A stretch of 64,000 nt of DNA from Pelagibius sp028280305 (GTDB lineage: Bacteria > Pseudomonadota > Alphaproteobacteria > Kiloniellales > Kiloniellaceae), in the NCBI RefSeq assembly GCF_965233615.1, contig NZ_OZ247495.1. One strand, given 5' to 3'. How positions within the stretch are numbered: the first letter of the stretch is position 1; each line of letters begins with the position of its first letter. The notes under the pieces are model-generated. The model was not told the origin of the DNA. It did not search any database and saw only the letters and a list, made by a program, of their open reading frames with translations. Both the position numbers and the translations under genes were made by a program. This document shows, one piece after another, positions 1-8,365 of this stretch.

Positions 1-1877
1 GACGAAAGAAGCCGTTTCCCAATGATCAACGCGAGCTTTGTCTTGCCACTGCTTGGCGTCTTATCGAAGACGGTCAAACAGTCCTGGTCTATTGTCCGAT
101 GAAACGATCAGTAGAGCCTTATGCGCGCGAAATTGTTAAGTTGCACAAACAGGGCTTGCTCAATTCACTTATCACCGAAGACGAAGTCGATCTCACTGTC
201 GCCCTATCCGTAGGGGAGGAGTGGTTCGCCAAGGACCATCCTCTGCTGGAATGTCTAAAACTTGGTGTAGCCGTCCATCATGGCTCTCTGCCGACGCCTT
301 ATCGCAGAGAGATCGAGCGGCTCTTACGAGCCGGTAAGCTGAAAGTGACAGTATCTTCGCCGACTCTGGCGCAGGGACTTAACCTGACGGCTACAGCGCT
401 TGTTTTTCACGGACTCAAAAGAGGGCGTGATGTCATTGAGGTCTCTCAATTTCGCAATGTCGTCGGTCGTGCTGGACGCGCCTTTATCGATGTCGAGGGT
501 ACCGTTCTGCTACCTATGTTCAAGGACCACACCAAAAACCGAAAGACTTGGAAAGAACTAATAGACGATTCCGGCGGCAAGGAGATGGAAAGCGGTCTGT
601 TCATGCTTGTGAGATATCTCATGGCACGGATGATCGACAAGAACGGGATCACAACCCAGGAGCAGCTTACCGAATATGTTGCAAACCAATCTGCCTGGGA
701 CTTTCAGGTCACAGATGGACAGGATGCTGAAAGAGCACAAAGCGAGCACCAACAATGGGAGGACTATCTAGCTCTTCTCGACACTGCAATCCTCAGTTTG
801 ATGGGAGAAGCGGAGTTTGACGAAGAAAACATCGAAGCAGCACTCGATACGCTTTTGCACTCATCACTTTGGAAACGGCGAATGTCCCGCCAGACCGAGA
901 CAGTTCAAACGGTTCTCGATATAGGCCTCAAGGCCAGGACGAGTTATCTGTGGCAGAAGACAAGTGCAAAGCAGCGCCGCGCCTATTTTCTCGCTGGAAT
1001 TGGCTTACGCACAGGTGCGACACTTGATACTCAAGCAAAGGAACTTACCGAACTTCTCATCGCCGCAAATGGCGCAATTCTGACAGATGACCAAGATAGT
1101 GCGGTCGCTGCAATTATTAGTTTTGCCGAACTGGTCTTCAACATAGATCCGTTCAAACCAAAGGATGTACCTGCAAACTGGCGCCAACTAACCGACTACT
1201 GGCTGCGCGGATCACTGCTTGTGGGTGTCGGCCAAGAAGTTGATCGAGCTGCGCTGGATTTTATCGAGGAAGCGCTGATCTACAGACTGCCTTGGGCAAT
1301 GGAAGCAGTCCGAGTTCAGGCTAGCGCTCTTCAAACAATGATCGCAGACGGGACGACTGTGGACGACTATGAAACGAGCCTTGCCGTTACGGCGCTAGAG
1401 ACGGGTGCGCTCGCCGTTCCAGTCGCCTTGCTAATCAAGTCTGGTTTCGCCTCGCGAACTGGTGCTTTTGCCGCAGTGGATGAAACAAACGCAACATTCA
1501 GTGACATGGCTGGGCTCAGGAATTGGCTCAGATCAGATGACATCGCCAATCGCGAACAAAGTGACAAATGGCCAACGCCTGCGTCACGCCCTGCCTGGCT
1601 TGATTTCCGCGCTGGTAGTACCGCCGATGCGAGCCGTGTCTGGCGCAAAACAGAAACTACAGTCAATTGCACGTGGCAGACCCCTGAAGAAGTCACTCCC
1701 GGAGCACCGGTCAGAGTCGCCAAAGAAAACGAAAGTTGGATTGTCGCTACACCGGACTTTAAGCACATCGGTACAGCTAACGACCACACGGCGCTCTCGC
1801 CAAATAGCCTCCTTCGCGCAACGATCACCGATGACAAAAGTGGGATCAACCTTACCGCCTTTGGACCAGTTACATGA
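1..1877 (+). CDS. SF2 (Ski2-like) DNA/RNA helicase, 5' end outside window
   Basis: The reading frame is open from base 3, well before the first ATG at 99, so the gene starts outside the window. Only the second RecA-like domain and the C-terminus are present. Visible helicase signatures are VLVYCP (motif IV area), VAVHHGSLP, the SSPTLAQGLNL stretch (motif V) and QFRNVVGRAGRA (motif VI), all typical of Ski2/Brr2/Hel308-like SF2 enzymes. About 400 residues after motif VI match nothing I recognise. Base composition is clearly less GC-rich than the genes after 2.8 kb. Similar helicases occur in phage-defence loci such as Hachiman (HamB), but the partner gene would lie outside the window, so the role is open. 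Confidence 0.8.
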   Translation, partial: RKKPFPNDQRELCLATAWRLIEDGQTVLVYCPMKRSVEPYAREIVKLHKQGLLNSLITEDEVDLTVALSVGEEWFAKDHPLLECLKLGVAVHHGSLPTPYRREIERLLRAGKLKVTVSSPTLAQGLNLTATALVFHGLKRGRDVIEVSQFRNVVGRAGRAFIDVEGTVLLPMFKDHTKNRKTWKELIDDSGGKEMESGLFMLVRYLMARMIDKNGITTQEQLTEYVANQSAWDFQVTDGQDAERAQSEHQQWEDYLALLDTAILSLMGEAEFDEENIEAALDTLLHSSLWKRRMSRQTETVQTVLDIGLKARTSYLWQKTSAKQRRAYFLAGIGLRTGATLDTQAKELTELLIAANGAILTDDQDSAVAAIISFAELVFNIDPFKPKDVPANWRQLTDYWLRGSLLVGVGQEVDRAALDFIEEALIYRLPWAMEAVRVQASALQTMIADGTTVDDYETSLAVTALETGALAVPVALLIKSGFASRTGAFAAVDETNATFSDMAGLRNWLRSDDIANREQSDKWPTPASRPAWLDFRAGSTADASRVWRKTETTVNCTWQTPEEVTPGAPVRVAKENESWIVATPDFKHIGTANDHTALSPNSLLRATITDDKSGINLTAFGPVT

Positions 1878-2107
1878 CACGGCTATGGATTAGCGGTTGT
1901 CAAAAAACCACCGTGGGCGATAGCCACCTATAACGCTGTCGCTTAATTGTCAGCTTCACGGTTTGCGGCAACACACGACGTCTGTCGCCCAGAAGTTCGA
2001 CAAGCCGTTAGCGCTGCTATGAAGCGGCGAATGCAGAATGTTACTTTTCCTCAGACAATTGATGATTTTGTCCGAGGTTTTGTAATACTCTATTCCTTGC
2101 TCGGCGC

Positions 2108-2404
2108 CTAAGCAGTACTGTTTTTCTTCCGGTTCCAGACCAGATCGGCGGACCGATCTTTCTCGAATAGCGCCGCGTAGACGGCTTCAACAAAGCTTGG
2201 ATCGTCCAGCATGACGCGCTGATAGTCGATTGCGTCATCACCGTTCAACCGCGCTTTCCAGGCCGCACCCAGTTCGGTATCGCCGCCGAAGACTCGAAAG
2301 TCCGGCGTCCTGTTGTTCGATTTGTCATCACCCGTGACGATGTGTGCTTTCGTATTCGCCGTCAGAATGCAGATGGTTAGTTTGTAACCGGCTCTCCAAC
2401 CCAT
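2108..2404 (-). CDS. DUF736 family protein, N-terminus probably frameshifted
   Basis: The 98-residue product keeps the DUF736 core: TPDFRVFGG, ELGAAWKA, VMLDDPSF and a final LVWNR. DUF736 proteins are small and of unknown function, and are common on alphaproteobacterial plasmids and integrative elements. The family usually begins with a short IGxF...NGxxG strand. Here that strand appears partly in another frame: an ATG at 2429 reads MVCSFPGTNG before one base of slip joins the annotated frame near 2403. The gene is therefore probably a decayed copy, although a start at 2404 cannot be excluded. It lies between the island helicase and tRNA-Arg, consistent with mobile-element origin. Confidence 0.65.
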   Translation of the reverse strand: MGWRAGYKLTICILTANTKAHIVTGDDKSNNRTPDFRVFGGDTELGAAWKARLNGDDAIDYQRVMLDDPSFVEAVYAALFEKDRSADLVWNRKKNSTA

Positions 2405-2454
2405 TCGTCCCGGGGAAACTACAAACCATGTCTCCGGTATGGACAGAAAAGGAA

Positions 2455-2531
2455 TGGCGACCCCGGGAGGATTCGAACCTCCGACCTACCGCTTAGGAGG
2501 CGGTCGCTCTATCCGGCTGAGCTACGGGGCC
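2455..2531 (-). tRNA. tRNA-Arg (anticodon CCT)
   Basis: On the minus strand the sequence folds as a full cloverleaf. The acceptor is GGCCCCG against CGGGGTC, the D stem GCTC/GAGC, the anticodon stem ACCGC/GCGGT with loop CTCCTAA, and the T arm GGAGG-TTCGAAT-CCTCC. The 3' CCA is encoded (2455-2457). The anticodon CCT reads AGG. tRNA-Arg(CCT) is a frequent integration site, and compositionally foreign genes lie immediately 3' of it. Confidence 0.97.
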
Positions 2532-2674
2532 AAGTTTTGTGCATTGCCAATCTTATATGTCCGTATGTCGTGAACTTCACGCATCTTCTCGTAACTTCAC
2601 TGCGCATACGGTTCGCAAAATATGTGGGCACTGTAGCGCTTTGGTTTTTATGAGAAATTTTCGACTTCACCTCT

Positions 2675-2716
2675 AGATTAGGAATCTGTCGCTCTATCCG
2701 GCTGAGCTACGGGGCC
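2675..2716 (-). repeat. Degenerate partial copy of tRNA-Arg(CCT), candidate att core
   Basis: Bases 2688-2716 are identical over 29 bp to 2503-2531, the 5' half of the intact tRNA-Arg. The copy continues into a diverged anticodon arm (2675-2687, AGATT-CCT-AATCT on the minus strand) that still shows loop TTCCTAA with anticodon CCT. After that the T arm and 3' acceptor strand are not recognisable. It is either a decayed second tRNA gene or a direct repeat left by site-specific integration. Confidence 0.75.
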
Positions 2717-2783
2717 TCCGCTGCGGCGTAAGCCGCCTTTAGATAGGCCAATGCGCCGGATTAGGCAATGCGGGCGGCCATGT

Positions 2784-2868
2784 TTCGAGACGGGCCTGCG
2801 GCCCTCCTCAGCATGAGGGCTTAGTACGGCCTCACCCTGAGGAGGCGCGAAAGCGCCGTCTCGAAGGG
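2784..2868. repeat. Palindromic intergenic repeat, copy A
   Basis: The outer arms TTCGAGACG (2784-2792) and CGTCTCGAA (2857-2865) are exact inverted repeats. Inside them the CCTCCTCAG...TGAGG arm pairs with CCTCACCCTGAGGAGG. The same arrangement recurs at 58186-58281. Elements of this kind are dispersed in many alphaproteobacterial genomes. The rest of the 350-bp gap 2532-2881 holds only the tRNA fragment; I see no gene there. Confidence 0.75.
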
Positions 2869-2881
2869 TGCCTCTGTCACG

Positions 2882-3832
2882 CTACTCCACCCCTTTGAAC
2901 CGCTCCGTCGCCGCGACCAGGGCGCGGCGGATGCCGGGTTCCATGGCGGAGTGGCCGGCGTCGGGGACGACCAGGTAGTCGGCCTCCGGCCAGGCGCGGT
3001 GCAGGGCGTCGGCGGTGGCGATGGGGCAGACCATGTCATAGCGGCCCTGGATGATGACGGCGGGAATGTTGCGGATCCGGTCGAGGCCCTTCATCAGGGC
3101 GTCCTCCTCCAGGAAGACATGGTTTTCGAAGTAGTGCGCCTCGATGCGCGAGAGGCCGAGGGCGTGGCGCTCCTCGCCGAAGGCGGCGACGGTCTGCGGG
3201 CTGGGCAGCAGGGTGGAACAGCTCCCCTCATAGACGCTCCAGGCCCGGGCGGCGGGCAGATGCACCTTGGGGTCGGGGTCGAAGAGGCGCTTGCGGTAGG
3301 CGGCCATGAGGTCGCCGCGCTCGTCTTCCGGCACGGCGGCGGCGAAGTTGCGCCAGTTTTCCGGGAACACCCTGGCCATGCCGAAGAGGAACCAGTCGAT
3401 CTCCGCCCGGCTGCCGAGGAAGATGCCGCGCACCACCAGGGCGGAAACCCGCTCCGGGTGGGCCTGGGCGTAGGCCAGCGCCAGGGTCGAGCCCCAGGAG
3501 CCGCCGAAGACATGCCAGCGCATGATGCCCAGGTGATCGCGCAGCCGCTCCATATCGGCGATGAGGTGCTGGGTGGAGTTGTTCTCGACGGCGCCCAGGG
3601 GTGTGGATCGGCCGGCGCCGCGCTGGTCGAAGACCACGATGCGGTAGTGGCGCGGATCGAAGAAGCGGCGGTGATCCGGCCCCGCCCCGGCGCCGGGCCC
3701 GCCATGCAGAAAGACCACAGGCCGGCCCGTCGGGTTGCCCGAGACCTCCCAATACATGCTGTGGGTGTCGTCGAGTTCCAGCCGCCCGCTGTCGTAGGGC
3801 TCGATCGGTGAAAACAGGTCCTGCGCGAGCAT
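2882..3832 (-). CDS. pip: Proline iminopeptidase (prolyl aminopeptidase), S33 family
   Basis: An alpha/beta-hydrolase peptidase that removes N-terminal proline from peptides, in the cytoplasm. I start it at 3832 (product MLAQDLF..., 316 aa). This matches the family N-terminus, has GAGG 8 bases upstream, and drops a 16-residue unrelated extension. HGGPG (residues 43-47) forms the oxyanion region. GGSWGS carries the nucleophile (Ser112), and the acid and base are Asp266 in GRYDMVCP and His294 in PDAGHS. Length and motifs are complete. It is divergently oriented to the nuclease-like gene at 3982, with about 150 bp for both promoters. Confidence 0.93.
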   Translation of the reverse strand: MLAQDLFSPIEPYDSGRLELDDTHSMYWEVSGNPTGRPVVFLHGGPGAGAGPDHRRFFDPRHYRIVVFDQRGAGRSTPLGAVENNSTQHLIADMERLRDHLGIMRWHVFGGSWGSTLALAYAQAHPERVSALVVRGIFLGSRAEIDWFLFGMARVFPENWRNFAAAVPEDERGDLMAAYRKRLFDPDPKVHLPAARAWSVYEGSCSTLLPSPQTVAAFGEERHALGLSRIEAHYFENHVFLEEDALMKGLDRIRNIPAVIIQGRYDMVCPIATADALHRAWPEADYLVVPDAGHSAMEPGIRRALVAATERFKGVE

Positions 3833-3981
3833 CCGGCCAGCCTCTTCCTCTTTGTGTCCCCAAAGCCCGGCTTCCTGCATATCCCAGGCGGCCGCGTCGT
3901 GCCAACTTTCTTAGGGCTTAGGCGGCCTTGCTTGTCTTGCACCTCTCGCCCGGGCGGGGGCGGCCCTGTAGACTGGTTGCC

Positions 3982-4821
3982 ATGTCGCGATCTGTTTTGC
4001 GCCTTTTGCTGGCCGTTTTGCTGCTGCCCGTCGCCTGGCCGGCCCTGGCGGCGGCGCCCGCTGACTTTGAGGAAGCACTCAGTCCCGGCGAGGCGGGCCG
4101 GGTGGCCGAGGTGGTCGACGGCGACACCCTGGTGCTGGCGGACGGGCGGGAGATCCGCCTGGTCGGCATCCAGGCGCCGAAACTGCCGCTCGGCCGGGCC
4201 GGCTTCGAGCCCTGGCCGCTCTCCGGCGAGGCCAAGGCGCTGCTGGAAGACCTCACCCTGGGCAAGACCGTCGATCTGGGTTTCGGCGGCCGCCGCGGCG
4301 ACCGTCATGGCCGCGTCCTCGCCCATCTTTTTGTCCGCGAAGCAGGGCCCGAAGAAGGGCGCGAAGCAGGGGGAGGGCCCCGCTGGGTGCAGGGGGCGAT
4401 CCTGGCGGCCGGCCTCGCCCGGGTCTACAGCTTCGACGACAACCGCAGCCTGATCGCCGAGATGCTGGCCCTGGAGGGCGAAGCCCGGGCCGCCCGGCGC
4501 GGCATCTGGGCCGATCCCTTCTATGCTCTGCGCATGGCGGAGGAGGCCGGGCGCTGGCTCGGCGGTTTCGAGCTGGTGGAGGGGCGCGTGGTCGCGGTGG
4601 GCCGGGCCGGGCGCAACACCTATCTGAACTTTGCCGAGGACTGGCGCAGCGACTTCACCATCGTGATCGGCAAGCGCGCCGCCGGGCTGTTCGCGGAAGA
4701 AGGCATTGACCTGACGGCCTACCAGGGCAAACGTCTGCGCGTGCGCGGCTGGCTGAAGTCGCGCAACGGCCCGATGATTGAGGCGAGCCACCCCGAGCAG
4801 ATCGAACTGTTGCCCGATTGA
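3982..4821 (+). CDS. Secreted thermonuclease-like (SNase fold) protein with altered active site
   Basis: The product (279 aa) starts with a signal peptide (MSRSVLRLLL... to about Ala24); the ATG at 3982 is chosen because it gives this signal. Residues 41-180 match the staphylococcal-nuclease fold: VVDGDTL (Asp46, Asp48), IRLVGI (Arg59) and HGRVLAHLF (Arg111). The positions of SNase Asp40 and Glu43 are Gln64 and Lys67 (GIQAPK rather than GIDAPE), so two classic metal/catalytic residues are absent. The C-terminal 100 residues look like a small beta-rich domain ending in an OB-like strand set. It probably acts in the periplasm; whether it cuts nucleic acid is uncertain. Confidence 0.8.
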   Translation: MSRSVLRLLLAVLLLPVAWPALAAAPADFEEALSPGEAGRVAEVVDGDTLVLADGREIRLVGIQAPKLPLGRAGFEPWPLSGEAKALLEDLTLGKTVDLGFGGRRGDRHGRVLAHLFVREAGPEEGREAGGGPRWVQGAILAAGLARVYSFDDNRSLIAEMLALEGEARAARRGIWADPFYALRMAEEAGRWLGGFELVEGRVVAVGRAGRNTYLNFAEDWRSDFTIVIGKRAAGLFAEEGIDLTAYQGKRLRVRGWLKSRNGPMIEASHPEQIELLPD

Positions 4822-4851
4822 ATGGTTGCCGATTGAATTGTTGGAGGAATG

Positions 4852-6321
4852 ATGTCCGCGCTCTTCGATTCCCTCAAACGCCCCCTCGGCGTCCTTGCGG
4901 TTTTCGCGGTGCTGCTGCCGCTGCTCGGGGCCTGCGCCACAGCGCCGGGGACCGGGCGCACCATCTTCACCGGCGGCCTCAGCGAAGAGGGCGAGGCCGA
5001 ACTGGGGCGCAAGGAACACCCCAAGGTGATGGCGCAGTACGGCGGCTCCTACACCGACCCGGAACTGAACGCCTATGTGACCTCGGTCGGCAACTTTCTG
5101 GCCCAGACCTCGGAGCTGCCGGATCTGAAGTTCACCTTCACCATCCTCGATTCCCCAGTGGTCAACGCCTTCGCCCTGCCCGGCGGCTACGTCTACATCA
5201 CCCGCGGTCTGCTGGCCCTGGCCGGAAACGAGGCCGAGATGGCCGGTGTGCTGGCGCATGAGATCGGCCACGTGACCGCCCGCCACACGGCGGAGCGCTA
5301 CGGCCAGTCCATGGCCGCCAACATCGCGGGGGCCGGGCTCGGCGTGCTGCTGGGCGGCCCGGCGGCCCAGGCCGGCGGCACCCTGGGGGCGCTGCTGGTC
5401 CGCAGCTATTCGCGCGAGCAGGAATTCGAGGCCGACATGCTGGGCGGCCGCTATCTCGGCCGGGCGCGCTACGACACCCGGGCCATGGCCGGTTTCCTCA
5501 CCCAGCTTCAGGGGCACAGCCGGCTCGAGGCGGCGCTGGCCGGGCAGCCGGAAAAGGCCGATGCCTTCAACATCATGCAGACCCACCCGCGCACCGCCGA
5601 CCGTATCGAGCGCGCCCTGCAGCAGGCCGGCGTCAATCCGGTTGCCGACCCGATCCGGGCGCGGGAGATCTACTTCCAGAAGATCGACGGCATGCTTTAC
5701 GGCGACAAGCCCGAGGAAGGCTACATCCGTGGCCGCAGCTTCGCGCATCCGAAACTGAAGTTCGCCTTCGAGGTACCGGAGGGATTCCGTCTCTACAATC
5801 AGTCGAGGCAGGTTCTGGCGCGCAACAGCGACGGCTCGGCGGCAATCGTCTTCGACCGCGCGCCCAAGGCCTACGACGGATCGATGACGGACTACCTTGC
5901 CAACGTCTGGGGCCAGAAGCTGCGCCTCTCCGGGCTCGAGGCGATCGAGGTGAACGGTCTGAAGGCCGCCACCGCCGGCGCCAGCAACGGCCGGCAGGAC
6001 CTGCGCCTGCTGACTCTGCGCTACGATGCCAAGACGATTTATCGCTTTCTCTTCATCACCAAGCCGGACCAGACCGCCGGCTTCAACCGTGGCTTCCGGG
6101 AGACCACCTACAGCTTCCGCAGGCTGAGCGATGCCGAAGCGGCGAAGCTGAAGCCGCGGCGGGTCAGGATTTATGAGGTCAAGGCGGGCGACAACCCCGG
6201 AAAGATTGCTGCCCGCATGCCTTTTGCCGAGGAAAATCTGAAGCGTTTCCTGGTGTTGAACGGCTTCGACGAAAATGTCGTGCTGCAACGCGGCCAATCG
6301 GTGAAAATCATCGCCGAATAG
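4852..6321 (+). CDS. M48 family zinc metalloprotease lipoprotein (BepA/YfgC-like) with C-terminal LysM-like domain
   Basis: Tandem ATGs lie at 4849 and 4852; the second is preferred because GGAGG (4843-4847) would sit only one base before the first. The N-terminus is a lipoprotein signal with lipobox LLGAC. The zinc motif HEIGH is followed by the downstream Glu ligand in EFEAD, as in periplasmic M48 proteases that survey outer-membrane protein assembly. The last ~50 residues (YEVKAGD ... IAARM ... LNGF ... GQSVKII) look like a LysM fold, suggesting peptidoglycan anchoring. It follows the nuclease-like gene by 30 bp, so the two may be cotranscribed. Confidence 0.9.
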   Translation: MSALFDSLKRPLGVLAVFAVLLPLLGACATAPGTGRTIFTGGLSEEGEAELGRKEHPKVMAQYGGSYTDPELNAYVTSVGNFLAQTSELPDLKFTFTILDSPVVNAFALPGGYVYITRGLLALAGNEAEMAGVLAHEIGHVTARHTAERYGQSMAANIAGAGLGVLLGGPAAQAGGTLGALLVRSYSREQEFEADMLGGRYLGRARYDTRAMAGFLTQLQGHSRLEAALAGQPEKADAFNIMQTHPRTADRIERALQQAGVNPVADPIRAREIYFQKIDGMLYGDKPEEGYIRGRSFAHPKLKFAFEVPEGFRLYNQSRQVLARNSDGSAAIVFDRAPKAYDGSMTDYLANVWGQKLRLSGLEAIEVNGLKAATAGASNGRQDLRLLTLRYDAKTIYRFLFITKPDQTAGFNRGFRETTYSFRRLSDAEAAKLKPRRVRIYEVKAGDNPGKIAARMPFAEENLKRFLVLNGFDENVVLQRGQSVKIIAE

Positions 6322-6355
6322 GCAAGAACCTTGAAGCGTTGAAGAAAGTCTCGAT

Positions 6356-8338
6356 GTGAGCAGTGACGCGCGGCGCTTCGATGCGCCGTCAGACGAGCCG
6401 CCGCCAGACGAACCGCTGGGAGTCCGTGATGACGCTGCCCGTGACGGTGCTGCGGGCGATGCGGCTGCGGGCGATGTGGCTGTGGGTGATCACGGGCGCC
6501 AATCCCATGAGAACGCAACCCTGGCCGTCTTCCGCGTCCGGCGCTGGCGTCCGACCATCGCCGCGATCCTGGTTCTCGGCATCGCCGGCCTGGTGCTGGT
6601 GGCGGTTTCGGCCGTGCTGTGGATCTCACTGGGGGCGGCCCAGAAGAACACGGCCAGCCTGATCACCCAAACCGCCGAGTTCACCGTCGACAGCCTGATC
6701 GAAACCTTCGACCAGCATCTGGGGGTGGTCGAGCAGCGGATGGTGTTTCTGGCCGAGATCGCTGGGCAGGGCGAGGTGTCGCCCGAGGACCGCGAAGGGC
6801 TTACGGAGGTGCTGCTGGGGACCCTAGCCGGAGCGCCGCAGATGACCGGCGTCGCTTTCTTTTCGGCCGAGGGCTGGTCGCAGCGGGTCGGCCGCGGGCC
6901 GGAGGGTATCATTCGGCTGTTCGATCCGGTGGAGCCGAATGCGGACACTATCGAGCTGCTTGATGAGATGCGGGGCCGCCGTGAGCCTTCCTGGGGCGGG
7001 GTTATCTGGGTCGAGTCCCTCGATCAGGCCCAGGTCGGGGTCACGGCACCGGCTTATCATCAGGGTGAATACATCGGTGCTTTCGCGGCGGTCGTCTCGA
7101 TCCAGGTGCTCTCGAACTATGTGGCGGAGTTCCAGCAGACTTTCGGCCTGCGCGCTTTCGTTCTCTATGGGCGCGATCATGTGCTGGCCCACCCGCTGCT
7201 GCTGTCGGGCGAGCGGCGCGTCAGCGCCGAGAAACCGACCTTGTCCCTGGCGGAGATCGGCGATCCGGATCTGGCGAAGATCTGGGACTCGGGCAGCGAG
7301 GAGATCGACATTCTGGAAGGCGAGGATACCAGCCTGCTCGGGCACCTGATCCTCGACGAAGATGATGCCATCATCTTTATCTACAGAAGCGTCGAGGGTT
7401 ATGGGCCGGAGCCCTTTTATATGGGTGTCTACGGGCGCGACAGCGAGATTGAGCAGGACGAACTGGAGCGTCTGCTGCTCGCCGGCTGGGTCGGCCTCGG
7501 CATCCTGGTGGTTGCGCTGCTGCTGGCAGTGGTTCTGGCGCGCGGCATCGCCCGCCCGATCGGCGACCTTTCGACGGCGGCGCGGGCGATCAGCAGTTTC
7601 GACTTTCGCCGTGTGCCGAGCGCCAAGGGCAGCCTGATCCGCGAACTCAACTCCGCATCCAGCGCCTTCAATTCAATGCTGAACGGGCTGCGGTGGTTCG
7701 AAACCTACGTGCCCCGCGCCCTCGTGCTGCGGCTCATTCAACTGGGTGAGGACGGGGTCCGCTCCGAAGAGCGCCAGGTGACGGTGATCTTCACCGACAT
7801 CGTCGGTTTCACCGCGGCCAGTCAGAACATGTCGGCGCTGCAGCTTGCGGAATTCCTGAACCACCACTTTGGGCTTCTGGCCGGCGAGATCGAAAAGACC
7901 GGCGGCACCGTCGACAAGTATATCGGCGACTCGGTTATGGCCTTCTGGGGCGCGCCCGACGAGCAGCCCGACCACGCCCAGCGGGCCTGCGCGGCCGCCA
8001 AAGCGATCAACGCCGCCCTGGCCAAGGACAACCGCGAACGGGCGGCCAAGGGGCTTCCGCCGGTGCGTCTGCGCATCGGCATCCATTCCGGGCCGGCTGT
8101 GGTCGGCAATATCGGCGCGCCGGGGCGGGTCAACTACACCCTCATCGGCGACACGGTTAATCTCGCCAACCGGCTGGAAGCCTTCGGCAAGCAGGTCGAC
8201 GCAGAGGAGGAACCGGCGCTCATCCTGCTGTCGGATGCGACGCGCGCGCTCTTGGGTGAAGAAGCCGCCGTTGAAGAACTGGGCCAGCACGAAATGCGCG
8301 GCCGGATCGGTTCCGTCGGGGTTTTCAGGCTGCTTTGA
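6356..8338 (+). CDS. Membrane adenylate cyclase (class III) with periplasmic sensor and HAMP
   Basis: The start is a GTG at 6356, 34 bp after the protease gene; no in-frame ATG precedes the first membrane helix. Order: an Ala/Asp/Gly-rich, low-complexity N-terminus, membrane helix (about 68-92), a roughly 280-residue extracytoplasmic sensor resembling dCACHE, second helix (about 374-398), HAMP, and a class III cyclase domain (about 470-650). FTDIVGFT supplies the first metal Asp and YIGDSVMAFWG the second. The Lys in DKYIGD favours ATP over GTP. It should make cAMP in response to an external cue; the ligand cannot be read from sequence. Confidence 0.9.
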   Translation: MSSDARRFDAPSDEPPPDEPLGVRDDAARDGAAGDAAAGDVAVGDHGRQSHENATLAVFRVRRWRPTIAAILVLGIAGLVLVAVSAVLWISLGAAQKNTASLITQTAEFTVDSLIETFDQHLGVVEQRMVFLAEIAGQGEVSPEDREGLTEVLLGTLAGAPQMTGVAFFSAEGWSQRVGRGPEGIIRLFDPVEPNADTIELLDEMRGRREPSWGGVIWVESLDQAQVGVTAPAYHQGEYIGAFAAVVSIQVLSNYVAEFQQTFGLRAFVLYGRDHVLAHPLLLSGERRVSAEKPTLSLAEIGDPDLAKIWDSGSEEIDILEGEDTSLLGHLILDEDDAIIFIYRSVEGYGPEPFYMGVYGRDSEIEQDELERLLLAGWVGLGILVVALLLAVVLARGIARPIGDLSTAARAISSFDFRRVPSAKGSLIRELNSASSAFNSMLNGLRWFETYVPRALVLRLIQLGEDGVRSEERQVTVIFTDIVGFTAASQNMSALQLAEFLNHHFGLLAGEIEKTGGTVDKYIGDSVMAFWGAPDEQPDHAQRACAAAKAINAALAKDNRERAAKGLPPVRLRIGIHSGPAVVGNIGAPGRVNYTLIGDTVNLANRLEAFGKQVDAEEEPALILLSDATRALLGEEAAVEELGQHEMRGRIGSVGVFRLL

Positions 8339-8365
8339 CGGGCTGCTTGAGCGCCCTTGGCGCTG

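Noticed and set aside
3094..6297. Long minus-strand ORF of 1067 codons
   Set aside because: It runs antisense to the nuclease-like and M48 genes and has a compositionally biased, domain-free translation. It is a GC-rich shadow frame.
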